The notes beneath the pieces are model-generated. The model worked only from the letters and a program-made list of their open reading frames with translations. It was not told where the DNA came from and ran no database searches. Below are positions 23,220-33,860 of a stretch of 64,000 nt of DNA, one piece after another. Source of the stretch: Portulaca oleracea (Eukaryota > Streptophyta > Magnoliopsida > Caryophyllales > Portulacaceae); assembly GCA_029582165.1 (NCBI GenBank), contig CM055870.1, positions 6,629,832 through 6,693,831 on the forward strand, written 5' to 3'. The number at the start of each line of letters is the position of its first letter. Within the stretch, counting starts at the first letter, position 1. Both the position numbers and the translations under genes were made by a program.

Positions 23220-23479
23220 TATTATCTTCTGCTTTTCATCAATCCAACTTTTCAAAGAGGCAATTTAATTTCAGTGACTAACCTTTTTTTTTTGTTTACA
23301 TAGGATCAATTTGACGTGTTCACTAAACTCCTATATCAAAAGTAATCACCGTATACGGCCAGTAAATTTTATAAACCAGGAAATCAGGAATAAAGGAAAT
23401 ATATCGAACAATGTGTTGACCGTCTAATGGCTATTCGAGAATATAAACTATTCGCAAAGGTATATATCAAAGAATCTGA

Positions 23480-24390
23480 TGTAAGCTCTATTGCAAGTCG
23501 TTAGCCACTACCCTGTAGGTTAGTGGAAATAGACAATTTATCAGGTTTGAAAATTGTTGGTGAGTTATAAATAAGATATTGGTACTAGGGTCAAGGATAG
23601 TATCTCTACATTCATCAAGCACCTCAGACGAAGTTTTGATATGAAATACAAAATTATTAAGCAAGAAATGAGACAATTCCCAAAGCCACCTTGCGGGTAG
23701 AAGGCCATCATCGCTACATTTCACGACATCCTCACCGTGCCTTATCTAGAGATCCTCCCACTGGGTTTTGGTCGAAAGCTGCAAAATTGCATACCAAATC
23801 AGGGAAGTATCTTCACCTTGTTTCCTTTCATATTTTGTTCTGTAAAAATCCAGCATAATCCTTCTCTTCTATTTTCGCATAACAAAGAAAGAAAAGACTT
23901 GAAAGATACCTTCCAAGAATGTGCTAATTGAGGATTGACATAAACAAGGAAAGGACCCACAAACCAAAAGGAAGCTCTGCTAAGAGCCGTTGCATTGCAA
24001 AAAGGAAAGGAATCAAGAAAGATGAGTAACTCAACCAAATTGTTGTGAAGATTATTCGATTCCAAGGAAGTAATCGAAGTGTGTAGGAAATTTAGAGAAA
24101 ATTTTTTCGAGTTGTAGCCGATTGTGTAATTGGTCAGTTAGTGAGTAACTCCTCCGAATTTTCTGTAACTGAAGATCTGGTTAAATATTCTTCAGCGAGT
24201 GATATCTTTATCAATCAACTGGTGAAGGTTACATTTTGGGATCCAAGTTTGTGACCCTCCTTTGTAAGCAGTCTTAAGGCCCTCAAGTCTTTCACTGCTG
24301 AGTTTGTTCATTTTCATCTGTTCTATAATGTCCTCAACTTTCTGAATTCAATAAAAGATTAAAGTGTTTATATGTTGTGTTGTTGAATCT
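23480..24390 (-). pseudogene. Unidentified gene fragment with a recognisable intron
   Basis: On the minus strand, coding-like segments run from about 24360 to 23490. They include EDIIEQMKMNKLSSERLEGL (near 24330), NLVELLIFLDSFPFCNATAL (near 24030), then YVNPQLAHSWK. A donor (AAG then GTATCT, near 23909) and an acceptor (TTTTGCAG, near 23780) bound a putative intron. After it come KTQWEDL, an in-frame stop, DVVKCSDDGLLPARWLWELS and LFPLTYRVVANDLQ. Stops and frameshifts show decay. The protein family is not recognised. The retained intron argues against a processed pseudogene; it is a DNA-level duplicate, a captured fragment or a dying gene. Confidence 0.5.
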
Positions 24391-25366
24391 TGACAAAAGT
24401 CAAGATTAATTTTTCTAACATCCTAATTGAGTATACAGAATTTCAATAATTCTATTCACTCCCTCTAAGATTCTTTCAGAAGACTTGGAGATGAGGAATA
24501 AGAATATGAAGTCTATATATTTCGTTATGAGACTATGCGTACATGATTAGTTAGTGTGGTCACTTCAAATATTTCTAAGGTAAAGAATACATGAATATTA
24601 TCTAGCTAGCAATTTCTCTCCCCTTCTTAAGGTTTTACAAAATGCGAGTTTCTTTGTGACTATAAAAAGATTGACTTGGAGATTGAACTTTACATGTAGG
24701 TGATAGATTATTGTGATGTCACAACTCACTAGGAGGGTAGCCTGCTTTGAAGATTGAACTTTACATGCTAGTGTTGTTTTGTTGTGGTGTATTGTGAGGT
24801 CTTAATGATATATAGTTTTTTTTTTTATAATTTTCCAATATTGTTTGGCTTTGAACAATAAAGAAATGAAATTGATGTTATACTAAAGAATAATGATCAT
24901 AAAAAAAACTCATGACCAAACAACTTTGACATAAAAAAAAAATAAAAGAAACTATCATCTAATCAAACAACTTTTGGGGTTAATTAACTATTCTAACAAG
25001 TTACTATTTATCAAATATATATTCACTATTTGACCAGTCAAAGTAACTAATGTCTCTAATAAATTATTCTACCCCAAACAGCAAAAAACCAAACATGGCC
25101 TTATGTTGTTGATTACAGTAGCTAGTATTTTGTCCAGGGAATTAATTGTTACGTATATTTGGTTGGATTGTAAAGGGGAGATTAAAAATGGAAAGTCAAA
25201 AACAAGAGGAGGAGGGTGGATAAAATTAAATAAAGAGGGACATGCAGAGGACGTGAATCCGACAGTAAAATCTGTGCAAATCCACATTAACAGCGGCAAC
25301 TCATCAACCAAACCACAACCAAACAAAACTCGAACACTACATTACTACACCTCTTTAATTTCTTTC
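24391..25366. other. Intergenic DNA, no gene seen
   Basis: agattgaactttacatg occurs twice (near 24680 and 24750). An ORF at 25103-25369 has no recognised domain. Confidence 0.4.
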
Positions 25367-25515
25367 TAGTCTCTTCGTTCTATATTAATTGATATTTTAA
25401 TTAAATTTTGACTATTAATTATTCATAAATAACAATAAATTATAATATAAAATTACATTCATCATAATTTTCAGTAAAGTGTTTTCCATAAAGATGGTAA
25501 TTTCATAATTTAACT

Positions 25516-25784
25516 TGTTGGAATATAAAATCATCATTAGGCCTACAACTACTAGCTTAAACTTTTGGTCGAGATGGTTCCACATGGTATCAGAGTCATA
25601 CCTGAGCAAGAGGCCTCCGATTCGAATCTCAACACCCCATATTCATTTGTGCAAGGTGAAGGAAGCTTTTGCAGCATTCAGCTTTAAGCTTAAAGGGCAT
25701 TCGCGTGAAGGGGTGTGTTAGCATATAAAATCATCATTGACCCTACAACTACCAACTTAAATTTTTGGTTGAGATGGTTCTACT
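25516..25784 (+). mobile_element. Miniature LTR element (TRIM/SMART type) with 69-bp LTRs
   Basis: Two direct 69-bp repeats (25516-25584 and 25716-25784), about 84% identical by eye count, begin with TGTT and flank a 131-bp interior. Directly after the first is tggtatcagagtc, matching the usual initiator tRNA-Met primer site of plant LTR elements. Directly before the second is a purine-rich tract (gtgaaggggtg). TAACT lies on both sides (25511-25515 and 25785-25789), an exact 5-bp duplication. No coding capacity, so it depends on enzymes supplied in trans. The total is 269 bp, in the size class described as SMART elements. Confidence 0.88.
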
Positions 25785-25838
25785 TAACTCATTATAATTT
25801 ATAAATAATTAATGATTAAAATTTTATCAAAATATCAA

Positions 25839-26204
25839 GGGTTTTTGGATGCTAATATACTGAACTTTTGGGGTATTGGACAATAATGCACCGAACTTTG
25901 ACCTTGGACAATAATACACTGTACTTTGGGGGGTGTTGAACAATAATGCACTCAGTATGATTTTGTGATATGCTAACTTGGAAATCCTAAATCACATGTA
26001 ATGGAGGAGGAGATGAATTGGTCCAAAATATTTGTCTTCCGATGCATTACGTAAGATTATCACCAAGTTAAATCGCGTCGAATTATGCCGATTGCATTAT
26101 TGTCCAACACCCCTCAAAGTTCAATACATTATTGTCCAAGGTCAAAGTTTAGTGCATTATTGGTAAATACCCCAAAAGTTCAGTATATTAGCATCCAAAA
26201 TTCC
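25839..26204. mobile_element. Mutator-like MITE (family M1), copy 2
   Basis: AAATATCAA lies on both sides (25830-25838 and 26205-26213), a perfect 9-bp duplication. The left end gggtttttggatgctaata pairs with the right end tattagcatccaaaattcc. The inverted arms repeat GACAATAATGCAC-type blocks. 366 bp, non-coding. It shares ends with the element at 11028-11584. Confidence 0.88.
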
Positions 26205-26235
26205 AAATATCAATTAATATGAAATAGAGGGAATA

Positions 26236-26831
26236 CTTTCTTTCCTTTTCTTTTCTTTTTTTTTCTTTTTTCTTTGTTTTTTTTTTGGCAAAGAAAAGCA
26301 ATTGTACGTACAGCACCCTACAGTGATGTATATAGAGAGAAATAAGAGAGAAGATATTGGATCGATTGATGTGGCATCTCTGATGTTGACGTATCGAGGT
26401 GATAAAGGGAGCGTACGTAGGCCCCACTTCCTGCATGGCTGCTTTTGAATGCAAATAACGACACAAACCCCACTCAGCCACTCACTACAAACAGAGATTT
26501 TTAGGGTTAGGGAGTCTTTGGATTGGATATCAATATACACATCATAAATAACTTATTAAATTAGGTAACTTCAAATAAAATATGACAAGAAAATTTAGAT
26601 AAAGAAAGGTTAGGTAGGTAAATGTTTTATTATTAATTTTTTTATTTTAAATATATGTTATGAGTTGAATAGAAAATTTTGAATATGAATTATTTAGAAA
26701 TATAGTATTGTTCTTTTGGATGATAATGTTATGTTAGAAAAGGAAAAGACAAACATATGACATATCATATCAAGCTAAAGAATATGATCGGACCTATATT
26801 TTTAAAGTATCGACCTTTCGCGATCTTCAAA
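26236..26831. other. Intergenic DNA, no gene seen
   Basis: Pyrimidine-rich TTTTC runs at 26245-26290. ORFs reading through this tract on the minus strand are lysine-rich artefacts. Confidence 0.4.
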
Positions 26832-27021
26832 TAAATTTTATGAGAGCGCGCGCGCGCACACACACGCATATATATTTATGAGGAGACACGATATATGATT
26901 TGATGAGCGTAAATTTTCATTTTTCGAAATTTTATAAGCGCGCTCGCGCGCGCACACACATATATATAATTAAGAGGACACATGATATATGATTTGATGA
27001 GCATAAATTTTCATTTTTCGA
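26832..27021. repeat. Tandem duplication containing GC/CA/TA alternating tracts
   Basis: Two adjacent units (about 26832-26928 and 26929-27021) share aaattttat, a (GC)n-(CA)n-(TA)n tract, and gatatatgatttgatgagc followed by taaattttcatttttcga. The alternating purine-pyrimidine runs are long for this AT-rich region and are of the kind that can adopt left-handed DNA. Confidence 0.8.
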
Positions 27022-27242
27022 TCATATACATATTTATAATTGAAATTCATAAATTATATAAGACCATATATTTATAAATTTATGAGTTTACAATTGTCAT
27101 TTTGTTATGAACATATATATAATTGTTAATTTTATGAATATACTTATAAACTTATATATATATATATATGACCATAAAATTTTAGACATGTGCTCATAAA
27201 ATCAATTCTTAACATGACATTTTCATGGGTGTAATCCTTGTT

Positions 27243-27386
27243 AGGGGCGGATCTAAGGCTTATTTTGAGGTGTTCATGGACACTTCTAAAAGAAAAGTAA
27301 ATTAAGCAGCCTATATTGATTGTGAAGAAAATTGAATGATTATTACACTGTGAAAACATAATTATTATTATTGTTAAATCCACCAT
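27243..27386. mobile_element. hAT-like MITE
   Basis: The left end taggggcggatctaaggc and the right end gttaaatccaccattg form an imperfect inverted repeat of the GGCGGATCTA type seen at 16822 and 33517. An exact 8-bp duplication is not evident. Non-coding. Confidence 0.55.
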
Positions 27387-27796
27387 TGAATTCCTTATTG
27401 TAATAAATAATAGAGAGAAAATTGAAGATAAGGAAGGGGGGAGAAATAGGGAGCTCGTTTCCTAATAGCCGACAGTCCATTGGTGGGTCCCACTTGGGGA
27501 GAGGGGGTTAGAATAGTAAGTATACATGCTAGTTCACAGTTGCAATGCCAACTTGCATTGCATGCAGTACTATCTTGTCTTCCTGAATTTAAATATCATC
27601 AACTTCATGCATCAACACACTGTACATTTCTGATTCCATAATATTTGTAGGCCTCTCCCTCTTTATTACTATATCTCCTCCCTTTCCATTTCTATCCATC
27701 TCCATCCATCAAGTTTTCCACTTCTTGTCTCTTTTCATGCCACTTTTAATGTACCCACATTATATAGAACATCTTTAAATATTCTTAAGAATATAA
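27387..27796. other. Intergenic DNA, no gene seen
   Basis: A CT-rich stretch at 27655-27740 resembles plant promoter or leader DNA, but no ORF follows it. Confidence 0.35.
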
Positions 27797-27943
27797 AGCC
27801 CGATCTTTTATGCGTTAACACACCTAAACGCAATGCAACTTACCGTAACCCTACCGCAACAAAACGCAAATTACCATTATTTTTTAATTATTTCTACCGC
27901 AACGCAAATGCAAACGTAACGCAACGCACAAAAGAACAAGACC
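27797..27943 (+). mobile_element. Tourist-like MITE (family T), copy 7, short form
   Basis: Starts agcccgatcttttatgcg and ends cgcacaaaagaacaagacc. TAA flanks both sides (27794-27796 and 27944-27946). At 147 bp it is about half the length of other copies, with an AACGCAA-rich interior, so it is a deletion derivative or subfamily. Confidence 0.75.
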
Positions 27944-28056
27944 TAAATGTGTTAAGAGTAAATGACAGTTTAAAGTAAGGGTTATTGTTTAATAATGTTT
28001 GGTCAAATTTTGTTGCAAAAATTCCACCAGCTTCTTTTTTTCTATCACTTTCATCA

Positions 28057-28225
28057 AGGTTGTTAGAATCGGAGTCTTAACCCGAATCCATGTGATAGTT
28101 AGGATCGAAATTAATTCATTTAGGATCATGGATCGAAATGTAGATAGTAGACTCCCATCATGAATTTTGGATCATAAAATTGTAGGATCGTTAGTCAAGA
28201 TCAGAATTTTGATAACTAGGCTTGT
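28057..28225. mobile_element. Small inverted-repeat element, relative of 21349-21505
   Basis: The left end aaggttgttagaatcggagt pairs imperfectly with the right end atcagaattttgataactagg. The interior carries GGATCATGGATCG-type repeats. Non-coding. Confidence 0.45.
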
Positions 28226-28402
28226 TATTACTCTATATCGCTACCACCATGATCACTTTTCGAACATGTTTAACTAAGTGGTTGATGCTAAAAATAATAT
28301 AGGCTAAACTTCAGCTTATCCATAACAAAGTTGTAAGTTCGGATTATTCTTTTCAATACCCCTAAAGTTTGGATTATTTTTTTCCAATTTTCCAAAAATA
28401 TA

Positions 28403-28682
28403 CTCCCTCATTCCCATATCATTTGTCACTTTAGACATAATTTAGAATACCAAAAAAACTTCATTCAACATTAATTTTCCTCATTGGAAATATGAAATAT
28501 TGAATAAAATGGTGAATAAAAAAGGAAAAAGGTGAATAAAAATGAAAAATGGAAGAAAAAGATGTAATTAATAAGGTTAATTTGATAAAGTAGTAATTAA
28601 TGTGTTATTGGAACTATAAAGTTACAAATATTATGGGAAAAAAGAAAGTTAGTTAAGGTGACAGATAATATGAGAAAGAGGG
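28403..28682. mobile_element. Stowaway-like MITE
   Basis: The left end ctccctcattcccatatcat follows TA. The right end reads ataatatgagaaagaggg. The interior has repeated AAATGGTGAATAAAAA motifs. About 280 bp, non-coding. Confidence 0.7.
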
Positions 28683-29736
28683 ATTATTTCGAATGGTCGA
28701 ATATGTTTGGATTTGAGTTGGCATATATAATGAAGTAGGATAGGTGTTGATGCCATTGTTGGGTACGTACCATGCAAGGAGTACTTGGGAGAGCGTTGTA
28801 GGAATTGAACTCAATCATATCAATCTAAAATAGAGGTTTGCAATCAACAACATATAATTGATGGATGGTACGTATGTATTGAAATTGAATAGGTGGTTTC
28901 TTTCCGTTCTATTTTGTCTAACTTCACTTCATTGTATTTTTGTGTCATATTCCCACACAACCAACAAATTGAGTAGGGCACGTACTTGTTTTTCATGCAC
29001 CACAACAAGTTGCTTTAGGGTTGAAAATAACATAGGGAAAGGACACATTTGATGAAACATGAGTATGTATATTTGCTTCAAACAAAGTAAGCTATATATG
29101 GTACGTACAATATTGGATCATATCTCAAGATATATAATCATCAATATATTTTTATAGGCTGAGAATAAGGAATAAGAGATGTATTGTAGTGATGAAAATA
29201 TGAAGTATCATTTTTTACACATAGAAAACTCTTTTTACTTTGACTAAAATTTTAACTTCCCATGAATTTGGAGAATGGAGTTACCTACTACTAGATAAAG
29301 AAAAAAAAATCACTGAAACATGGTGGTACTATTTCTCTCGTAAAATGACATTCAAATTGACACAACATGCAAGCTTTTTCAAAAGGACTAAAACAACTAT
29401 TGCAAAATGTAAAAGCAAGAGAGAAGCTTCAAGGTAGCCAAGGACAAAGTTGGATGTTATTGGAATTTACAAATGTGCGTTTTCATCTTTTGTCGTTTTA
29501 TTCTTAGGACACTTAGAAATATACACAGTGTTGATCGATTATTTCTTCCTGCAAACTTACAGTGAAAATCAAAAGTACCCTTGTATGCATTGGTTCTCAA
29601 GTTTAATCTTGATCAATCTTTGATTAATTAATATGCCAAAAGCATGGGTCTATACTCTATAGTCCATAAAGAGAAGGAGGATTGTAAAGTACAAAAAATC
29701 TGCCTCTAAGAGTTATTGATTTGGCTCACTAGACTA
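28683..29736. other. Intergenic DNA, no gene seen
   Basis: Two short ORFs (28858-29052 and 29240-29437) have no recognised domains. No repeat ends seen. Confidence 0.4.
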
Positions 29737-29962
29737 AGGGTGTGTCAAATTCAAAGGTAAAAAAATAGTTGGGTAAAAGTTAAATTTTGGTCATTTTTTA
29801 TAATTTTGGGTAACTTTTGGTAAGTTTTGGTAAATTTACGCTAATATATCAAAATTATTATTATTTTTTTAACTTTGATAATTTTTGGTAAATTTTGGTA
29901 AATTTAGACAAACACTGGTAAATTTTGGTAAATTGAAGTTATTCATGAACTTGACAGACCCT
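29737..29962. mobile_element. Inverted-repeat element rich in TTTTGGTAA motifs
   Basis: The left end agggtgtgtcaaattca pairs with the right end tgaacttgacagaccct. The interior has many TTTTGGTAAATTT repeats. About 226 bp, non-coding; target duplication not established. Confidence 0.5.
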
Positions 29963-30289
29963 GAAAGCTTAATCGGGGGATATATAGTTCTATATACAGT
30001 CAAATGAAAAGAAAACATTAATAATAAGTATTCACTCTAGTATCAATAAGAATAATTGATAATTGTAGAGAAGTCATCAGGTTGTTTTTCAAAGGAGATG
30101 AAATCTGTCGATAAAGATGACTTTAAAGTTACATGAAGAAACTTTTTGGAGTAGCTATTCACAAACATTTACTTTACATTTACTTTACCAAACATTTTTT
30201 CTGCAATCAGCTAACTCAAACAGGATTACAACCAATCCAAATATTTATCAGTCGTAAGCTAGTTGCCAAACAGGCCCAAGGCGTGGCAA
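29963..30289. other. Intergenic DNA, no gene seen
   Basis: AT-rich, nothing recognised. Confidence 0.4.
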
Positions 30290-30730
30290 GCGAGGTATAG
30301 ACATGCATCTCCCTTGGAAACCCCTATTGATTATGAAACTCCATCCTCAAGTTTTTTTGCTTGGAAAGGTTTATCTCGAGCAGTCAATATTGCATAAAAG
30401 ATGGTTAGGTTGTGAGCTTCCAAGCAGCAAATATATCGCATAGTGGAGGACATGGATCTAGCAGTTTGCCTAGATTTTGTGCTTTTGAGGGCCAAATGCA
30501 AAACCCGAATTCAAACTAGATAGGTTATAACTTCACCGATGGAGCTTGAAAGCATTGGCAGATCAAGAGCGTCCTGGGTGTACGATGATATGATGGGCCA
30601 ACTTAGCAACGAGTAGGTGCACCACATCGTTTAACAAACTTTACTATCCATGCGGAGCTTCAAGCGGTATTAATGCATGGTGCTACAACATGCTAAGGAA
30701 ATGGACAATGGTAATGTGTCATTTATCGTA
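30290..30730 (+). pseudogene. Probable LINE reverse-transcriptase C-terminal / RNase H remnant
   Basis: Translated stretches include FTDGAWKHWQ near 30540 (the start of an RNase H-like domain usually reads FTDG) and AELQAVLMHGATT near 30656-30695 (the AE...A helix of that domain), separated by stops and shifts. Upstream, KLHPQVFLLGKVYLEQS resembles the zinc-binding segment before RNase H in plant L1 ORF2. The family call rests on motif resemblance only. Confidence 0.45.
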
Positions 30731-30736
30731 CACTGA

Positions 30737-30983
30737 GGCCCTGTTCTTTTCTGCGATATTTTGTGGTATGGCGCGGTATGGTGTGGTGAAATTGTGGCGG
30801 GTTGTGGTATAATTGTGGCGGGTTATTGGTATGTGGGGTAAGTGAGGAGAGAGAATGTAAAAAGTAGAGGAGAAAAGTGATGAGAGAGAAAAGTAATAAT
30901 TTGTGGTAAAGTGTGGTGGGTTGTGGCAAATTGCGGTATCTTTGTGCGCATGATTCTTACAACCATGAAAAAGAACACTGCTC
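30737..30983 (-). mobile_element. Tourist-like MITE (family T), copy 8
   Basis: The left end ggccctgttcttttctgcg is well conserved. The right end is approximate, at accatgaaaaagaacac. The interior TGTGGTGGGTTGTGG is the complement of the family interior. It lies directly beyond the LINE remnant. Confidence 0.65.
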
Positions 30984-31106
30984 GATTCAAGTTGTAACCT
31001 TTATCCTGAAGTTGAAGTAGGCTTTGAGCTCTTGTTTTACGTCAATTTGGGAGTGTAATAGGCTAATGGAAAATTTTTCGAAATGTAATTTAGTTCACAA
31101 GTACGA

Positions 31107-31593
31107 TGTTAGAGTATAAAAACTGTGATTTGACCTTCAACCACAATTGATTGTTGGGAGGTGGCACGTATTTTTGAAACTAATTAGATGATCGTAACAT
31201 TTTAGTGCATTCACGAGTTAGATATTTTTGCAAAAAATTGTTTGTTGAATTGTCACTCTAGAGCTAGTTTTTGTCAAAATATGTGACCCACATGGTAATC
31301 TTCCTGTTTGTTTTCAAAATCATGTGCCACGTACCTCTCAATAATTTTTTACCTTCAACCATCAGTTTAAACCTTTGGTTGAGATAATTTTACATGATAT
31401 CGAAGCCAAATTTGTTAGAAGGTCTCAAGTTCGAATCTCAGCAGCCCTCATATATATTTGCGCAAGGTTAAGGGATTTTTATAACATTCACACCCCAAAT
31501 CCAAAAGGATATTCATGTAAGGAGTTGTGTTAGAGTATAAAAACCATCATTAGATCAACTATCATATTAAGCTTCTGTTGAGGTAGTTCTACA
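31107..31593 (+). mobile_element. Miniature LTR element (TRIM/SMART type), copy 2, interrupted
   Basis: The 5' LTR starts tgttagagtataaaaactg at 31107 and is interrupted at 31143 by the insertion at 31144-31351. It resumes at 31362 and ends near 31400 at a decayed primer site (tgatatcgaagcc, compare tggtatcagagtc in copy 1). The 3' LTR is 31528-31593 (tgttagagtataaaaacca onward). It shares LTR and interior motifs (gttcgaatctcagc) with 25516-25784. The flanking duplication is uncertain (TACGA / TACAC). Confidence 0.72.
31144..31351. mobile_element. Mutator-like MITE inserted in a miniature LTR
   Basis: CCTTCAACCA lies on both sides (31134-31143 and 31352-31361), a 10-bp duplication. The arms attgttgggaggtggcacgt and acgtacctctcaataattt are imperfect complements. 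208 bp, non-coding. Confidence 0.75.
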
Positions 31594-32488
31594 TACACAC
31601 AGTTCACAAGTTCACTAAAAAGGTAAAAGATCAACGTGTGTTTGGCTAACTTGCATCCTTGTACCGTTTGTATGTGTTATATGTTGTCTATTTTGTAAAA
31701 AAAAAAAAGGCACACAAAAAGAATAAACTTGAATGATATATTTATAGTCAATTTAGAGAAACCTAATTATGTAAAGAACATATTCTCTATTGGTTTTAAC
31801 AAGATGGATAGATCACGGATGAATTGCACAGCCCATGTCTTACAATTCAATATTTGTGAAAAGTTAACTAACTTAACGCCTCATCTCTAATGTCACCTTA
31901 CTCACCTATAATCAATTTTGTCATTAAACTTTCCTATCTACTCAAAGTCTAACTCCTAATATTTTAATTAAAAAACTATTAATTTGGATGATATTATATT
32001 AATCCCACTTTTCTAAATTATGACCCAACTCTTCCTAGATATACGAATTGAATATTTAAAAAAAATGAGTCTAAAGAATCTCACATGAGAGAGAAGGAAG
32101 TATGTGGATGTCATGTGCCTCCTACGACTTGGTCATTAAAATATATTTTATATAATAATAATTGCAAATTGCAAGTTGCAAATTGCATCTTCGTTCACAA
32201 TATCATGTGGGTAGGAAGATGTTTATATTAATATAATTACGTAGATGGATCTCAAATTCTCAATTAACACGTCTTTTTTTTTTATGGGATAGAAATTAAT
32301 TTAACCCCTTCTTAATTTATATAGATTAAATCCTGTAACAAATACCCTACAGGCTACACACATAGGCAGTCAAAGATCTCACGCACGCCCAAATAATTGC
32401 AAGTATTATTGTTACACATTATTGTTACACACATGTATGCTTCTTTGAGTTCTTAATTTCATAGCTATGATAAGGCCAAGATGTTTTA
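31594..32488. other. Intergenic DNA, no gene seen
   Basis: AT-rich, with an A-run near 31698 and a T-run near 32274. No coding or repeat structure recognised. Confidence 0.4.
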
Positions 32489-32691
32489 GGCCTAATGCGG
32501 AAATTGTGCGGTATGGACTTGTATGGTAGGAATTGTGAAAACTGTAGTGAATGCAGAAATCGTGCGGTATGGACTGTATGATAAACATTGTGAAAATTGC
32601 AGTGATGTGTGGAATGATATAGTGAAATACGTGGAGAGTGTGGTTGACGTGATAGATAGGGAGAGAGAATAAGAAAAGTAGAAGAGAAAAG

Positions 32692-32693
<2 letters not shown>

Positions 32694-32738
<45 letters not shown>
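32694..32738. repeat. (TA)n microsatellite
   Basis: About 22 TA units inside Tourist-like copy 9. Confidence 0.95.
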
Positions 32739-32741
<3 letters not shown>

Positions 32742-32766
32742 TAATGATTATGATAAAGTGTGGAAG

Positions 32767-33341
32767 GAGTTAATTACATTTACCCTACCAGACATATGTG
32801 GTAATAATTTTTGCACACCCGACATTTGAGAAATAATTTTCACCCTACCTGACATTTAGTGAAAGTGAATTTTAGTGTTAGAATCCGGTAACTTGTCATC
32901 GAAAATGGAAACATACAATAATACCCCCATATCACTATGTGAAATTACGATGTTGCCCTTTAATTTGAGAAGGAAAAGACTATGTTGGAGAGTAGAAGAC
33001 AGACATGGTGGTTTGAGAGGGGTTAGGTTTTCATTTTCTGTATGGGAGGGGGGCCGGGGAGAGCAATCGGTGGAGTGGTTGGATTTTAAAATGTCATAAC
33101 AATTAATACTAAGGGTACAAAAGTCATTTCACATTTAATTGAAAGTCAAAGGAAATAATAACAAGGGTATACAGGTCACTTCATATTTATTTTTTTATAG
33201 TTCACCGGAAAAATCAATAAAAAATCAATTATAACATACCTAAGGGGCTTTAAATTTATGACCACTTAAATGTCAGGTAGGGTGAAAATTATTTCTCAAA
33301 TGTCGGATGTGCAAAAATTATCACCACATAGTAATTAACTC
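32767..33341. mobile_element. Mutator-like MITE with perfect 9-bp target duplication
   Basis: GTGTGGAAG lies on both sides (32758-32766 and 33342-33350). The left end gagttaattac pairs with the right end gtaattaactc. Arms of about 80 bp share tgacatttgagaaataattt-like sequence in opposite senses; the left arm has about 19 extra bases near its end. A 74-codon ORF at 32875-33099 has no recognised domain. Non-autonomous. Confidence 0.88.
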
Positions 33342-33516
33342 GTGTGGAAGAATATTGAGTGATATGGTGAGTTATAACACCACACTTCACAAAAGGACAA
33401 GGCCTTAGGAGGATAGTCTTCTGCCTATGGCAATCTTTGATTTAACTCATTCATCAATGTAATTCTTAATTTGTAACTTGTGAGAAACATTGATCTTTAT
33501 ACTTATAATTATAAGC

Positions 33517-33690
33517 ATGGGCGGATCTGCATTGTTGTTGGAGGTGGCTATGGCCATAGCCACCCTCAACTAAAAAAGAAAAAAAATTATAATTTGAGAT
33601 AAAAGTTATGTGTTGTATATTTATTAAATGAATATTGAATATGATAATGTAATGGACATTCTTAATTCTAAGACTTGGATCTACCATTGT
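33517..33690. mobile_element. hAT-like MITE, relative of 16822-16994
   Basis: The left end catgggcggatctgcat and the right end ggatctaccattg form an imperfect inverted repeat. The internal palindrome ggtggctatggccatagcca matches the counterpart at 16850-16865. The duplication is eroded. Confidence 0.6.
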
Positions 33691-33719
33691 TGTAAGTTCA
33701 CTTATAAGTTATAACTAAT

Positions 33720-33860
33720 CAATTTGGTCATTGCTGTGTTATTTTATTTAGCAGCGTGGTTGTAACTTTTTTCTTTTGGTGGTGGTTGTTTGTTGTTTGT
33801 TTACAGTTTGCTGTATTTTATGAACCTGTAAGCCTTTCGGTTATTGATAATCGAACAAAA
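33720..33860 (+). other. Possible LINE 3'-end fragment
   Basis: T/G-rich sequence (ggtggttgtttgttgtttg, cagtttgctgtattttatg) ends in tttcggttattgataatcga plus an A-rich tail. It resembles the 3' ends at 16260-16395 and 47350-47475. No coding part is attached. Confidence 0.4.

Larger units (their letters stand above)
25369..26233. mobile_element. Stowaway-like MITE split by two later insertions
   Basis: Flanked by TA. The left end gtctcttcgttctatatt pairs with the right end aatatgaaatagagggaa, and both continue with taattgatattt-type sequence. Removing the two inner elements (25516-25784 and 25839-26204, plus one copy of each duplication) leaves about 216 bp, the usual size of the other Stowaway elements here. 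The outer element is therefore the oldest of the three. Confidence 0.8.
32489..33404 (-). mobile_element. Tourist-like MITE (family T), copy 9, enlarged by insertion
   Basis: Starts ggcctaatgcgg and ends cttcacaaaaggacaaggcc. TTA flanks both sides (32486-32488 and 33405-33407). It has an internal TA microsatellite (32694-32738) and a 575-bp Mutator-like insertion (32767-33341). Without the insertion it is about 330 bp. Confidence 0.75.

Noticed and set aside
25103..25369. 88-aa plus-strand ORF
   Set aside because: No domain, ordinary composition, and it runs to the edge of a Stowaway-like element.
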